Assembly: GCA_025331565.1 (NCBI GenBank)
Contig: JAFREQ010000015.1
Location: forward strand, 4,526,001-4,590,000
DNA: 64,000 bases
Direction: 5' to 3'
DNA from: Holacanthus passer
Lineage: Eukaryota > Chordata > Actinopteri > Pomacanthidae
A program made the translations under genes and the position numbers. The notes beneath the pieces are model-generated. The model had not been told where the DNA came from and searched no databases. It worked only from the letters and a program-made list of their open reading frames with translations. Position 1 is the first letter of the stretch. Every line of letters begins with the position of its first letter. This document shows positions 1-12,226 of the stretch, piece after piece.

Positions 1-675
1 GGGGGGCAGCAAAACACAGCAAAGCAATACTGATTATAGTCATTTTTTGACACATGCTGACATAAAATACACCAATCATAGTGGAAATCCTTCTAAAAAT
101 GTTAAAAGACGCAGTTACAAGTTAGTAAAATGGTGATATCACACACCGAACACAAATCATGCACCACAGAGTTGTAAGATTGCTTTACACTACCAGTGAA
201 TCATCGATACATACCCAAGTCATGCAAAGCTGACATCTGACAACGATGCGATAGATGGAGAAAATGTGTAAACTCTGCGCAGTTGCAATATAAAGTCTCA
301 TCTTTCTAGCATTGATAGAAAAGGTTTGACAGATTTAGTGACATGAATTTGTGTTTTACTTTTTATTTAGTGAACTTTAGCATTTTTATAAAATACATAG
401 GAAAAAGGATTTCCTTTCATTGGTCTCCTCAGATATTTCTGGATTTATCTTTTTTTCATTTTTAAGTATCTGATGAAATCTTTGTTTTCTAATTCAAATT
501 CCATCAGCAGTTCTTCAAAACTTTAGATTTTTCCCCCTGACTTTGTGTGCATACTGCTGCAATACATTTAATACTGTATGAATCCAACATCACTGATCTT
601 CTAGTTTGAGTTCATATTTTGATGTCTCCCTCCATATTGCCAAGATAAACTCTTTTACAATTTTGCCCCAAATAC
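1..675. other. 5' flank without recognisable gene
   Basis: AT-rich sequence in which I see no exon, RNA gene or intact repeat. The minus strand may continue the decayed LINE fragment that lies just to the right, because no clear end of that fragment is visible, but no convincing protein similarity can be read here. Confidence 0.4.
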
Positions 676-1430
676 TCAGGGTTGTTTGATAATTTCATTG
701 TTGCTTTCTTGGTGTGATTTGTTCCCTCTATCTCCTAATGTTGCTCGGATTTGGAAAGTTGATTTTTTCCATCTTGCCTGGTATAAAGGGCAGAATCCAC
801 ATATTAGGAATTTCACTTGAGCTCTGTATAAACATCCCCTCGAGTTATGAACAGACAGTCCACCCTCATCTTTATTTAATTTTCTAAATATATGTCTTCT
901 ATATTTAGTTGTACCTGACCCTTGGTCTCTTGCCAGCCTGTATAAATCTAGATGTCCTTTTGTCCCAGGATCTAAACTTTCTGGAATCATATGTGAAATA
1001 GATTGAAATAGTTGCTGCTTGATATTAAACTCCCCCTCATTACCGCTTTTACCATATTTCACGCAGTTTTTCATTTCTTTTTTAACTTCCTCTTTTACCT
1101 CTTGATTATTTAACGTACTCACATTTCCATAGTTCCACAGTTCCAAAGCTATTTTTACACCTGGTGTTCAGATGAATGTTGAGATAAGTTACACTGTGAT
1201 CAGACAAATAAGTTACTCCAGTACTGCATTTTTTCCTATCTGTGTGTGTCAATTGTGTCTTTAAAGAAATAATTAATATCTATTGTTCCTCCTGTCTGCT
1301 CCTCCTTCACATTGTGAATAATGAGATGTTTCCAATCTTTACTAATCACATATTCGCTGCACTATTTTCACAGTCACGCATTTGCTGACACCAAATATTT
1401 GTCTAACCGTGAAGAGGATATTGTGCGAAT
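676..1430 (-). mobile_element. decayed L1/Tx1-like LINE fragment
   Basis: The minus strand holds an open stretch of 156 codons (676-1146). Just upstream on the same strand, in another frame, it reads LYLSDHSVTYLNIHLN, like the end of an L1-type endonuclease domain (SDH motif). The open stretch contains TLNNQEVKEEVKKEMK, resembling the conserved L1 segment that follows the endonuclease. Further on, GGLSVHNSRGCLYRAQVKFL resembles the 'GGL.LPN' segment near the end of L1 ORF2. The reverse-transcriptase core expected between them is missing, so the copy is internally deleted and frameshifted. The family assignment is by memory of L1 ORF2 landmarks and could be wrong. Confidence 0.42.
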
Positions 1431-1738
1431 CAGATGGATTATATCATGGCATGAGAACAGAGCTCAATAACGAAGAGGGAAATTAAAAAAAAAAAAAAAA
1501 AAAAGGCACACACACACACACAGTATTGAAGTATTGATTGAGCGGTGTACTGTTGTCAGTGCTGGCATGGAGGCAGGCTGCATACATGAAAAGAAGAACA
1601 GTACACACTCTCATAGAAATAAAACTTTCTTGTTGGAAACTTTGCTCTTACTAACTCTTTTTCTTTTGTCATCTCACCTCTACTTATCTCAATCTGACCC
1701 CAGTGATGTTCAGACTGGTCGTCTTTCTCATGCAATGA

Positions 1739-1742
<4 letters not shown>

Positions 1743-1775
<33 letters not shown>

Positions 1776-1845
1776 ACCCGACACCCCACCCCTCTCCCTC
1801 CACAATCTCTCTCTCTCGCTCTCTCTGTCTCTCTCAGGGGAGATA
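1743..1845. repeat. (CT)n microsatellite
   Basis: A pure (CT)14 tract at 1743-1770 is followed after about 35 bp by a second, interrupted CT tract ending near 1838. Confidence 0.85.
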
Positions 1846-2422
1846 ATGTTGTTGTTTGTTGTTTTAAGGCTGAGTTTGGTCCCACCACTCTCAGGAGAGA
1901 AGAGAGGAGAGAGCAGAAGTCTGTTATAGCCCGCTGACAGGGACTACATGGGGCCCACTCCAGGGAGCATCTGATGGGATTATAACACTCTTTCCAGCTC
2001 AGACTTTTTTCCCCCCAACTAAGAATAACTCTGCTCAGTCTGTTGGTGGTGTAGCATCACAGAGGCATTGTTCAAATGGACCTGATTTTTAAAGACAGAA
2101 AATACCTGGGGCCCATTGTTGAGGAATTCGCTTTTGTCAGCTTGCAGCTCATTTGGAAGAATTCAAGCTTGCCCTTTCCTATTTAGGAGTACGAGGAGAG
2201 AAACAAAAACTCAAAGGAGAGACGTTTATCTTGGCACGTCTGTGGTGAGCAGAAAGGAGAACGAGTGAAGAAGTAGTCCCAGATGAGCACTGACAGCTGA
2301 CACCATCCTCAATTTCACCTGATTTGATTCGGCCCCGTACTTTTACTGTCAGTGACATGATATGCTAACCCGCTCTCTGATTGGTCTCTAACAGACAAGA
2401 CTCTTTGCCTTTTTAGGCTGTT

Positions 2423-2458
<36 letters not shown>

Positions 2459-2459
2459 T
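2423..2459. repeat. (CA)n microsatellite
   Basis: (CA)12, then TATA, then (CA)4. Confidence 0.9.
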
Positions 2460-2988
2460 TCACATTGAGCTTTTTTGATTCTTCCTTTTTCCACAAAAAA
2501 ACAAATGGATATAACCTTCACGGTGGAACCAAAAGCTGAACTGCAAATTGAGTTTCCAGTTTGATGCACTTTGATCTGTTGATTCTGCACTGACCTGGAA
2601 GTGAATTGCTTCTAGCTAATAAGTTTTATCTAATAAATACTGAGGAGGGCTCAGCAGGCCTGACTCTCTGTTCACTTTCATCCTTGCTCTTACCAGGTGC
2701 AGCCGATGACGCTCTTGTGTTTTGCTGTTTTGCATCCCGGTGTTGTTTTACATTTGTCGTTCTTGGACCTGTCTTTCCTGCACCGTCCTCTCAAAAGGAC
2801 CTGTCTCCCATAACTTGTGACTGTGACAACGTTCTGGACAGCTTTCCCTTCCGATTGATGACAGAATGGGGGTTTGGGTTGCGCCACAGTTCACTTTTTC
2901 TCTCCCTCGCCTCCAAAAGCTGCTATTTTGATGCCTGTGTGAACTCAACCCAGCACTTTTTGAACCTGCCAAAAAAAAAAAAAAAAAG

Positions 2989-3059
2989 ATGAACAAAGAC
3001 TCTCGCTTTTCAAGGAAGATGCACGGCAACTTCTCCACCCGCAGGCACTCGTGCATTGG
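2989..3059 (+). CDS. pde4c: pde4c alternative first exon, PDE4D3-like, with PKA site
   Basis: This exon has 71 nt, that is 23 codons plus 2 nt, and ends at a GTACGT donor. It reads MNKDSRFSRKMHGNFSTRRH, then SCI and a split Gly codon. Joined in phase to the acceptor at 27306 it continues into FDVENG. The second half, MHGNFSTRRHSCIG, matches the layout of the mammalian PDE4D3 N-terminus (MMHVNNFPFRRHSWIC, from memory), including the RRHS site that PKA phosphorylates in PDE4D3. Translation could start at 2989 or at the second ATG at 3019, which aligns with the mammalian start. The predicted isoform is 712 aa from the first ATG. The donor lies about 24 kb before the common acceptor. Transcript evidence is needed to prove use, but phase, donor and protein similarity agree. 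Confidence 0.8.
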
Positions 3060-4643
3060 GTACGTATCCAGTTATGTGTTGAGTGTTTTGTGATTGTGAT
3101 TACAGCGATGGCAACATGATACATGTGTTTGCAGATGTTCAGGAAGTTTTGGAAAGTGGTTTTCACTTGTGTCTGTCTGGCAAGTGCTGCCTGTTTTTGT
3201 CACTTGCAGGATGAAATATAATCAGCTGATGGGGAATTATTTTTGTTGCTCTGTCATTGTGTTTATAGTAATGTCACATTGTGCTGGTGTTTATCTGGTG
3301 GTTTTATTGTGTTGTGTAGTCGTGATGTCTCAAGCCCCAGTCTGAGATTTGGATTACATCAAATATAAAAAAGTTATTTAAGATCAAACATTTTGACATG
3401 TAAATTAACTCAGATTAAATCACTGGTTTGATTTGCTTTGCTACTAACAAATACTTTTGTAGCTGTGAGTCTGCACCTGTGTCCTGTTTAACTCTCTGGA
3501 TTATTGCCAAATGATTTGATGTGTGCTGTGGTGGAGCTGGTGGGTGTTGCTGTTGGTGTGCTGGGTGCTGTGGTTGGCGTTGCAGGCCTCAGGGTGGCAT
3601 GGCGATCGATGGCCCTGTCCACTGATGGCCCTCCTTGGGGGGTCCGTGGACCCGAGCCAAGTCGAGGCGTCTGTGTCAGGCACGGTACGGCCGTCATGTG
3701 GTCCAGGACTTTTGGGTTTCATAAGAGGGCTGAAGGAATATCAGCGCACTGTGGAAAATTCCCCTCTCTCTTCTCCGCACTGACGAGACTGATTGGCTTA
3801 ATTGTAGTTGTAAGTTGATACAACTGTGTAATCACCAGGCCGGATTCAGGAAAAAGATAAAATCTACTACAGCTGTCATGAGAACCCTGCAGGACACATC
3901 ATTATGTAAGTTTGCAGTGACTAAAAACAAAGGCTTAATACATGAAATGCACAAGTACACACACTTACGCACGCACAGCATATGAACGTACGCACACCTG
4001 AATCTGGAGGCCAACATGAGCCTGTGTGCATCGTGGAAGGTGACTCACAACAACAGATGCGTCATCAAAGCTTTAAACGCTGAACAGATTCATAAGGAAT
4101 CACCCTCTTCTTCCAGGCACTGAAAGAAGGGGGAAAAAAGCATTTCAGAGCTGTTGCAAGATTTTTTTTCTGTGCGATGCGGCAAACTTTTCTGAACTCT
4201 GGGCATAAGGCATGTGCCTCATGAGTGTGATCTGAACTCCTCCAGCCGTGAGCCTGTTTGGATCATATGAGGAGATCAAAGCAGGAGATTTTAGACCACA
4301 GCCAGAGACACAGAAGTGCAGAAGGGAACAGAACAAGCCTCTACTCTTTTTACCTGATTCGTACTGTACATAGAGCTTCCTGGCTTTAAAAAAAGAGCAG
4401 TGAAGTGGAGACACTGTCGGAAGCTTTAGATCAAAGCAAAGTGGTTGTAGTGCTAAAATTAGTTAAGGTACAAGTTAAATTCCTTGAAAAATAAACTTCT
4501 CAGCCCTTATGCAACACATACACACACACACAAACTCTGAGACAAAGCAGTCTCTTGTAATCCATGTGTGTCCATCACAAAAGAGACAGCTCTTCTTCTC
4601 ACTTGTACTAACAGTACCAGGGCACTATTCATCCTCTGACTAT

Positions 4644-4647
<4 letters not shown>

Positions 4648-4683
<36 letters not shown>
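4648..4683. repeat. (CA)18 microsatellite
   Basis: Pure dinucleotide tract of 18 units inside the pde4c first intron. Confidence 0.95.
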
Positions 4684-4684
<1 letters not shown>

Positions 4685-6394
4685 CTTTCTCAACAATGCT
4701 TTTTATGGCTTCTCTGTCTGTGTTGCATTTAAACAGCACAGTGTCACTGCATTAAGGCCGTTCGAGGCTGGAGAGCTCTCAGTCAGTATCATGAGAAGAT
4801 AGTCGTTGCTGCGTCCACACAGCTCGTGACAGTTTGAGAAGATGCCCTTTATCTGAAGCAGAGAATGATGGGTAGAGACAAGAGTGAGGTGAGAGCGAGA
4901 GAGACGGACGCAACGGCTGACCAAGTGGGAAAAAGAGATAATTCAGAAAAAGCGGGTAAAGGCGCAGACGAGAGGGCGGTGAAGAAGTGATAGAGAGGTG
5001 GTGCTGAGATAGTGGTGCTTTTAGCAAAGAGATAATGACTAGAACGAGGGGGTTACACTGAGAGATGGGAGGGGGGGTTGTCACAGAGTGAAAAGAGAGA
5101 TAAAAGATATGAAGTGGTCAAAGAAGAGAAGAGGGACAGAAAGTGACTGAAAGATTAATTAGGAAAACAAAAAAAAATGTCAAGTGAGGCCATCCAACCA
5201 AAGGGCAACAGTGTCAATGTCAGAGGTCCCAATATAGCTGCCAGTGCCCCCTCCCCTCCGACCACACACCCAGATTAGTCAATAGGGCCTGTGTGGCTGT
5301 GGCGGGCTGGCTGCTGTGTGCGTCACTGCTGTACTCCATATTTTCAGCATGACTGATTTCCCCAATCGCCTCCAGAGCCTCATTGATTTTCTGAGGCCGG
5401 CAGCAGCAGCAGGACAAAATCCAACACTGCTGAAATTCAAAACTGGCAACTTTACTGTAGTTCCTGCTCCCACTGTGAGAGGACGCAGGTGTCTTTGCTT
5501 TATCAAGAGGTTCTGTCAGACTGGAGTGACGATAAAAAGAGTCAAATGATGGATACTTAAAAGGAAATGGTATTTAAGTCCTCTTTCCAAACAGCGCTGT
5601 GTCCTGACAGATCAGATGTGCTGATTAGTCCTAGAAGAATTAGGGATGTAGCCATTAAATTATGAGGAATAATGGTAATAAACTGCTCAGTGTCTCAAAC
5701 CTGTAATTCAGCAGAACAAAATGATATATATATGGTGTTGTTTTGTCTCACTTTATTATTGACGAATAAGTCGCTTTCAGAAAAAAAATCTTCTCGTTTG
5801 GTTGAGATGTTGGTGCTGGGTGTAAATCAGGAGTGTTCATTGTAACCACTAGAGGGGGAAACCGACTAAGTAATGCACAGAGAGCTTCAGAGAGCTTCAG
5901 AGCGCAGTGACCTCCTGCAGACCGAGCACTGGTTAGATATTAAAAACAACAGTGTGGTGGTTTGGTACATTATAATTCTATTTTTAGGTGCTGGACAGAG
6001 GTTATATATCACCAATCAGACTTTCATTGTGCTGTGGAGAGTTTTACTGTAGTGGGATGTAAAATAACGTGTTTGAAGCAATCAAGATATCAAACATTAA
6101 TTTTAATAAATAAATGTTTGATAAAGTATGAAGCAGAATTAACAGTTCACCTTTTCCCCCACCCGAGTTGAGTAGCTTCAGTCTAATGCTTTTACACTAT
6201 TAAATTCTACAAACCTAACATTTACTTAATGTTGTGTGTACTTTATATTGTCCTTTTTTACAGTAGTGTAATTCTACTCCTGCTACTTCGGTCTATACTC
6301 TCTATACATGACACCTACTGCACATCTATAAATTCTGCTCTTCCTGAGGTTTATCCCTGTTTTTAGTGGGTGTAAAGGATGTTGTTAACGCTGT

Positions 6395-6452
6395 AAAGCT
6401 CTGTTTGACAAACTAGTGATTCTGGGCTATATAAATAAAATTGACTTGTCTC
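6395..6452 (+). mobile_element. short LINE/SINE-type 3' tail
   Basis: The text 'gctatataaataaaatt' follows a short segment resembling the common fish retroposon tail that ends in 'gctatataaataaa'. Only the tail is recognisable. The assignment is from memory. Confidence 0.35.
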
Positions 6453-6918
6453 GACACCCGATACTGATGCTTTACTGGGTCGTGGCATTTAACCTGAGTA
6501 GCTGGTACCAACTACCAATATGTCACAAATTATTCTTGGTTACAGACATGATACATTGATTTTATGAAAAGTAGAATTATTATTTTTTTTACTGCATGCA
6601 ACTAGTCTTACTTACACCTACTATTGCATATATAGTGCCCATGCAAAAACAAAGCAAATGCACACACTTTTACTGCAGCTTACACAGTGGGTCAAAGTGT
6701 ATGAGCTAGGTTGCATTTTTTTCAGAGATGAAATAGTGACATGGTCGCTGTGACTGAACATTTCATAGCCCTTGTTTTTCCCTCTCTGCTGAATGAATGC
6801 TCACCTGCCGACTGTGTGTTCATACAGACCATCTGATTCTGCATGTAATCTGTGTGTGCATGTCCCTGTACAGGAGTACTGAGCTTCCATGTGCATACGT
6901 CCTGGCCTTTTTGGGCTC

Positions 6919-6937
6919 TGTGTGTGTGTGTGTGTGT
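6919..6937. repeat. (TG)9 microsatellite
   Basis: Pure TG tract followed by an interrupted TG/CG stretch. Confidence 0.85.
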
Positions 6938-8162
6938 ACGTGCGCGAGTGTAACTGCGAGCGTTTGCGTTTTGCGTGTGTGCGCACAAGTCTGTCATCCA
7001 CCCAATCCCCAAATCAGACGAGCCCCGAGCCCCTCCGTCATGCTAGCAGATGGCAGCCTAATGAATCATGAGGCGACACACTGATAGCCTTTACTACAGC
7101 ACTTGTTGTAACATGACGTTTGACATCACCGAGACTTAAATTCAGGCCACATGCTCACACATGGTGCTGCTGCTTTGTTATATCCACAGTGTTATAGATG
7201 ATATTTGTACCATGAAGAAATGTGTTTTAGTTTGCTCGGTGGTCATCGCCTTTAAAATAAACAGAGCCGCTGCTGTGTGCCGTAGCCTGTACTTCCTGTA
7301 CATGATCATAGGTGGATACAAAAAGTTACTAGTTCAACTGAGAAGAGTCCATTTTTTGTTTTTAATGGAAGCAGTCAGTTTTGGGAATAATCCCTCCTGG
7401 AGCTCCCGTTGCAGATATAGAAGACTGCGGTGGAAATGTGCAGCCCTGTTCTACTGCAGCTGCTTTTTTAACCTCTTGAACTGCACTGTACCAAACACAG
7501 GGTCCCCCTACAATCTCACGTTGTCCGGCTGAGCGTGGTTCAAACCGACAGAAAGTTATTTTAAACGTTCGTGGAGATCCCAGAGGTTCCAAAGATAGCA
7601 AACATGCGTAATTCTGGAAAATGTGTGTGTGAAACTACATAATACATTTTGAGTGTTTCCATTTGATGTAATGATGCAGCAACGTAACATTTTCAGATTC
7701 AGGCCTTGTGATGCTTTTTAAGTCGCTAGCGAGTCAAATAGTATTTGCTCTAATTTATATATGTGGCTACACAAATGTTTCATACTGGCACAATAAGGGG
7801 AGAGCAGCACACACAGCTGACAAATGTGTGTTTGGATTCATGCAATATACTGTATATTTTGGACCATATGCTTCTCTAATATAAGATCTGGAGGAAGCAG
7901 GTGTAAAATTTGCAACGCTCTTGGAAGCATGGCAGCTGTTTTTAATTTTTTATGATGAGACATCATCAGCGTGGAGAAATGAGAGGGTGTTTCTAAATTG
8001 CTTATCACTTTTTCGTGTGTTAGAGGAAACTGTGAGAATATTATGCCTCCGGCCTTTACCTTTAATCTGAGCAGGGACCATTTTTTTAACCTATGTGCGT
8101 GATTTAATTGCTATTTCTTCTTATACAGCTTCCTCCCTTCCTTCCTATAGCTGCCTATATAG

Positions 8163-8203
8163 TGTATTTGCTAACATTTATATCATAACTGTTAGCAAAT
8201 ACA
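8163..8203. repeat. inverted repeat, 14-bp perfect arms
   Basis: The left arm TGTATTTGCTAACA (8163-8176) and right arm TGTTAGCAAATACA (8190-8203) are exact reverse complements around a 13-nt spacer. No flanking TE protein is visible. It may be the relic of a small MITE or a cruciform-prone site. Confidence 0.8.
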
Positions 8204-8720
8204 GTTTAAAACTTGAGGAAAAGTAAACTTTTGATTTGATCTGCCCTCCAGTGTGGTGTGATACCGCTTTAATAGAGTAATGAAATATATATTGTATGTC
8301 ACACAGTTGTGAAAAACTGTTTCTGTATTTTAAAAAAACTCTTGTAAGTGGAAAATCTATTAATTACTGTAAGGCTGTAACTCGAAGAAGAATGGTATTT
8401 TATTCAGTGCTTCTGGTGTCAGACAAATATTTAAATAAACTGTTAAAAGGTACTTCACTGTTACTAAGGTCACGTCTTAGTTGAGACTGACTTTTTTCTT
8501 TAAAAAATGATATAATTAATTATTAGTTGCCCTGTTAATACTTTATTCTCATTGTAAACCTCTTTGAATGAGAATGTGGCCAAACCAGCATCCTAACTTC
8601 AATGAATTTGACCTTCATGGAAGATTTTCTTTTTCCACTACATTTAGCTGAACATAGACACCAAGCCTCTTAATTTCTCTTTAACTTTCAACAAACAAAT
8701 TGATGTCATAGAGAACAATG

Positions 8721-8753
8721 AAGATATCATTATCATCGCGATAATGATATCTT
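8721..8753. repeat. inverted repeat, 14-bp perfect arms
   Basis: The arm AAGATATCATTATC (8721-8734) and its exact reverse complement (8740-8753) flank a 5-nt spacer, ATCGC. This makes a compact, strong hairpin. Confidence 0.85.
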
Positions 8754-11637
8754 GACCTACATGAATTTCAGACAAAGAAGCGACAAAAGGTGACTGACAT
8801 TGCTTTGCATTACAAAGGCATCAGGTTTGGTGAATAATCAGTGTTTATTAACCTACACGAGCAGAGTTTATACCATCCTTTCTCAGTAATATCAAAAGCC
8901 CTTCATATAAAATAGAACTCAAGGCGACCAGTTTTTGAACTTGAGCGTGCCAGCCCCACCTGATTATTCTAACAATACTTTATGTTATTGTTCATTTTCT
9001 CTCATTCAAACACACAATAACTGGTTCTCAGTGGACAGTGTGGTGGTGGAGATTAATCAGTGTCAGCTAGCTTTACAAACAAACCACAAACAGGCAGTAT
9101 GTCCACTGACAGGCAACAACTCTGACACACAGCGCTCCTCGCTGACTTCAAAACAGCTCATTACCCAGGAATGCTCGCCATGCCTCCGTGTAGCCAACAC
9201 ATGATGTCATGAGGCCCCTTTGCAAATAATGGACTATTAAACCCACAACCCAGGGGTCAGCCAGAATTTTTGATTCCTCGCTATTTTATGAGTTTTAGAG
9301 ATTGTCTCGCCACATCACCTCGGCTTCGGCGTTCGGCGCGTTGGAGCGAGGCCCTCTAAAGAGGAGACGTGAAGACACTGAGCAGAGCTAAACATTTCAT
9401 GCCTGTCTTTCTTCAAACATCCACTCTCTTCCACCACGGTGACGCAGATACATTGAACACTGTGAAGTCCTCTGGTATACTGCCAACCAAATGAATGTGT
9501 GTGTGTGTGTGCATGTCCTCTCTACATAACAAGGATAAGACTCTTGAACTACGTTGTTTAAGCACTTTATTCTTGCACATGAAAACGATTTTCCCGTCAT
9601 GAAAATGTGTCAAACGTGCATGCTGACAACATCTCCTCGTCCAGTTTGCATCAGTCCGATCACGTGTTAATGTTTGTGCAGTGTGTGCTCACAGAAGATA
9701 AATGTGAATACGGGGCCAGGAAAGTAAACACATTGAGAGACTTCATAGTAAAAGTATTCCCTGTACCAGGTTTGACGTAGGTAGATTTATCAAACCATGA
9801 GAGGCCTGATCGCGATTCTGCTCCCGTACAGTCGCTCCGGCTGAACCCAAACAGCTTCCATTTAATTCATTGTAGTCGTGTGATTGGATTTATAAACTGT
9901 TGCCGCTGATTTCAGGCTCTATAAAAGCTTTAATATACAGCAGTATTGTACGGCTGTTAGGTCTTTGTGGTTTTGATTGGCCCTTTTTGTGTGTGCACCT
10001 CTGCACATTTCCTTAAATGGCAGTTCTTCTGGAGCACCACAGACACAGAACCTTTGTATTATATTAAAGAATTATATTAAATAGTTTTCGAGAGCGAGTA
10101 CCACAGTTATAAGCTGTCTGTGCTGTACGTCTCCACCAAGCTAAATATAAAGTTGAAAAATAAAACCGCGGCATATGAGAAAAATAGAAGCCAACTTTTT
10201 CTCATGTGTAGGTAATGGAGCGGTGGTCCTGTGATGCATTTTAAACTCTGTGACCTCTAGTGAGAGGCCTGGTTCACGTTAAAGATGCTTATTGAGTATT
10301 GATCGCTCGTCTTGCTTTTTCTTTAACGTTCTCACCTATTGTTGCCTCTCTGCCGAAATATTTGTGGATTGCATGGCGATGAGGTCGTGCTATCGATTGA
10401 TATGCCAATTTAATTGAACCACTGCAGAATATAGTTTGAAGTGCGCGTCCATTTATGGAGATGGAGTCAGCTGGATACGAAATGGCCGTCCATCAACCCC
10501 TGCTACAGCTGCCAAGTCTACATTCACGCAATTCACATAATGCAGTTTACAACGGTGGCACATTTTCTCCTCCAAAGTCATTGTAGGCTCATATTTTTAA
10601 ATATAACCTTCTCCAGCTTTTTAGTATTTCCTGCTAGCCCATTTTAAAATGACAAGCTTGTTTGAGGGGTTTTAAATATGAACTTGATGGTTATGTACAA
10701 GCTAAACGACTGAGGTTAAAGCTGCATGTAGGCCTACACATCGCTACATGCATCCACCAGTTGATGATCCATGTAGATATAAAGAAACAGTTGTTCTTGT
10801 AATACAGTGTATGATGAGATTAAATGTGAGATCAGACTTTTATTTTATTCTAACATAACCTTGTTTAGCTGCTTTTCTTACATACTTGTTAGTATGTTTT
10901 TATATTGGGTTGGATAATAATTGGTGGGACAGAACGTGATGAACGAGCTGAGGTTATTTTAATTGAGATGAACACCGGGACATTATAGTGTTTTACAGAT
11001 ATTTGTCGGGACTTGGGACGCCAGCTTGAAATAAAACGGAAATCAGCCTAAATTCTAATGGCACACAATTTAAAGTATTATATATTTACAATTTAAAGTG
11101 ACCTTTAACCCCACAAAATTATGTTAGTGAATGAAGTGCTCCTTGGCTTTGGAAGTAACTTCTCTAGGTAGTAAAGTACTTAGCCAGGCATGTTAACAAT
11201 TGTAGCTTATGTTAGAGCAGATGAACACAGCATTTAATCCAGTCCTTAGATTTTTCTCTCTTTTTTGTTTTTGCAAAGACCACCCATCAAACTCTTTAAG
11301 TGCAGACCCCCCCCCAGTAATTAAAATGTTCTCTCACACACAGCTCGCCCTCGTGATATTTTACAATCTCTTCTTCTCTGGTCTAAAAATCCAAAGCCCG
11401 TCTTAATTTGTCTCTGGGAACACGGCCTGTAGATCCACGGCCCTGGTCTCATTTTACTGATGTCTTGTCAAATATTTCCTGTTTAAGTTTTCATATGAAG
11501 CCTACAGAAGGTCGACCAGCTAAGGTTTCATATTTACTTTTCACATTTCTGCTCTTCAAAAATACACTGCCCGTGGCCATGGGTGACCTTGCATGCTCGT
11601 GCCTAAGCCTGTGCGTGAGTACATACTGTATACAGCT

Positions 11638-12226
11638 AAGTGTGTGTGTGTGTGTATGTGTGTTTGTTTGTACATGTTCTTCGTTCTCAGCAAGCTGTGT
11701 CCCAAGAGCTACTTACTATAATACCCTATCATACTCATCCTGTCATCAATCTCTTTACCTAACAGAGACAAGACATACCTTCCACACACACACGCACACA
11801 CACACACACATTAATACACACTCCATCTGGAAAGGATAATGGTAGTGTGGCCAAAGGGAGAGTGCTGTCCTGTGATTGTATAAGGATATCAGTGTGTGTG
11901 TATGTGTGTGTGCATGCGTGTGTGAGTGTGTGAGAGAGGAGGAAGGGGTTAAAATGGCTAAAACATTTGAGGAAGGCAGGAACCATGCTGGCTCTGATCC
12001 CGCCCCCTTTCTCAGCTCTGACCTCACTCTGAAACTTGTTCCCCCACATGTGTGATGCACACACACACACACACACACACAGACACTTGCTCAGTCACAT
12101 GCCTGCACACACACACACACTTGCTCACTGACGCACACACTGGGTTGCTTGCTCACACACACCTTGTACTGATCTGTGCACATTCTGTGGGGCGCTCAGA
12201 CAAAAAAAAAAACACACACACACACA
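11638..12226. repeat. CA/TG microsatellite cluster
   Basis: At least six separate CA or TG tracts lie within 600 bp (about 11640-11655, 11785-11810, 11890-11912, 12057-12080, 12108-12120 and 12212-12226). They end roughly 700 bp upstream of the 12912 start codon. Long frames across the cluster are low-complexity artefacts. Confidence 0.85.

Larger units (their letters stand above)
1431..2988 (+). promoter_or_regulatory. 5' flank of the first pde4c alternative exon
   Basis: This stretch has no coding exon. It must hold the promoter and 5' UTR of the 2989 first exon, if that exon is used. It is not CpG-rich and I see no clear TATA box. It contains A20 (1485-1504), (CA)8 (1507-1522), (CT)14 (1743-1770) with a degenerate CT tail, (CA)12 (2423-2446) and an A17 run (2971-2987) that ends one base before the start codon. 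Short frames through the CT and CA tracts are low-complexity artefacts. Confidence 0.35.

Noticed and set aside
1534..1929. 131-codon plus-strand frame across the CT repeat
   Set aside because: The middle is Leu-Ser repeat read from (CT)n; there is no family similarity and an overlapping opposite-strand frame is equally open.
2606..2992. 128-codon frame upstream of the first pde4c exon
   Set aside because: It runs into the A17 tract as poly-Lys and is in a different frame from the PDE4D3-like exon; no conserved motif.
7521..7560. tRNA-like 'ggttcaaaccgac'
   Set aside because: Resembles a T-loop, but no matching acceptor stem, A box or anticodon arm lies upstream.
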